DNA of 64,000 bases from Clavibacter zhangzhiyongii (GTDB lineage Bacteria; Actinomycetota; Actinomycetes; Actinomycetales; Microbacteriaceae), in assembly GCF_014775655.1 (NCBI RefSeq), contig NZ_CP061274.1:2728001-2792000 (forward strand), in the 5' to 3' direction. A program made the translations under genes and the position numbers. A model generated the notes under the pieces. It had not been told where the DNA came from, ran no database searches, and saw only the letters and a program-made list of their open reading frames with translations. Shown here in pieces: positions 63,532 through 64,000 of the stretch. Every line of letters starts with the position of its first letter. Within the stretch, counting starts at the first letter, position 1.

Positions 63532-64000
63532 GTGACCGCTCTCCCGCTGGATCCCGACGCCGTCCTCTGGTCGGCCTCGACCGCCGAGCTCGCCGACCGG
63601 CCGCTGCTCGTGCTGCTGCACGGCTTCGGCTCGCACGAGGGCGACCTCTTCGGCCTGTCGCCGTACCTGCCGCTCGGGCCCGTGGTCGCGTCGCTGCGGG
63701 CGCCGATCGCGCTGCAGGGCGGGCACGCGTGGTTCCCGATCGTGCCCGGTACCACGGGCGACCCGGATCCCGCGGCCGCCGACGCCGCCGCGCAGGGCGT
63801 GCTCGACTGGCTCGACGCACTGCCCGTGCCGCCGCGCTCCGTCGGCCTCCTCGGCTTCAGCCAGGGCGGCGCGACCGCGCTGCAGCTCCTGCGGCTCGCG
63901 CCCGGGCGCTTCGCGTACGCGGTGCAGCTCAGCGGGTTCTCCGTGCGCGGCGGACACGCGGGCGACGCGGCCAACGCCGCCGCCCCGACGCCGGTGTTCT
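63532..64000 (+). CDS. Alpha/beta hydrolase (carboxylesterase type), 3' end cut by window
   Basis: First 156 residues visible. LVLLHGFGSHEGDL is the oxyanion segment and GFSQGG holds the nucleophile Ser110, as in the phospholipase/carboxylesterase family. The Asp and His of the triad lie beyond the edge. GTG start preceded by GAGGA. No signal peptide. Confidence 0.9.
   Translation, partial: MTALPLDPDAVLWSASTAELADRPLLVLLHGFGSHEGDLFGLSPYLPLGPVVASLRAPIALQGGHAWFPIVPGTTGDPDPAAADAAAQGVLDWLDALPVPPRSVGLLGFSQGGATALQLLRLAPGRFAYAVQLSGFSVRGGHAGDAANAAAPTPVF

Overview
The window is 64 kb of very GC-rich DNA, packed with genes and showing the gene order of an actinobacterium. The layout (alr-acpS-glmS with coaA and glmM beside rpsI-rplM; rpsD missing from the rpoA cluster; alanine- and glutamate-rich tails on ribosomal proteins) points to the order Micrococcales, most likely Microbacteriaceae close to Clavibacter. 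The family is an inference from gene order and protein style, not from a database search.

Layout. 1-10,008 (mostly minus strand): cell-wall precursor and coenzyme genes (two adjacent alanine racemase paralogues, acpS, glmS, divergent coaA, glmM), then rpsI-rplM, truA and a double-GNAT acetyltransferase. 10,113-13,265: the rplQ-rpoA-rpsK-rpsM-rpmJ-infA block. 13,499-21,496: a mannitol phosphotransferase block holding the whole phosphorelay (orphan EIIB, HPr, Enzyme I, MtlA EIICB, MtlF EIIA, MtlD) with a divergent MtlR-type regulator. It sits between infA and map, a junction that is usually closed. 21,564-34,055: map-adk-secY and the spc and S10 ribosomal operons, without rpsN in its usual slot. 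34,493-35,461: a eukaryote-type topoisomerase IB between the S10 and str operons. 35,617-39,931: str operon (rpsL-rpsG-fusA-tuf). 40,196-44,791: membrane proteins, a polar amino-acid/cystine-type ABC transporter and an unknown protein. 44,957-52,393: rpoB-rpoC. 52,699-64,000: mixed, mostly plus-strand accessory and housekeeping genes (metallo-beta-lactamase fold, spermidine-synthase-like, PQQ-type sugar dehydrogenase, TPR, SprT-like, CGNR zinc finger, DUF427, ComB-like, EVE, SRPBCC, DUF1684, DEAD-box helicase, TetR, Nudix-like, alpha/beta hydrolase cut by the window end).

How it works together. Most of the window is the transcription and translation machine: RNA polymerase subunits alpha, beta and beta', 31 ribosomal proteins, EF-Tu, EF-G, IF-1, SecY and methionine aminopeptidase. 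Good consensus promoters can be placed for rpoBC, the str operon, rplM-rpsI and infA. The PTS block is a self-contained sugar uptake circuit whose regulator carries its own EIIB- and EIIA-like domains. At least eight stand-alone genes carry a TANNNT -10 box exactly 6 nt before the start codon, the signature of leaderless mRNAs. GC-rich perfect hairpins fill many gaps inside and between operons. No tRNA, rRNA, CRISPR array, insertion sequence or prophage was seen.
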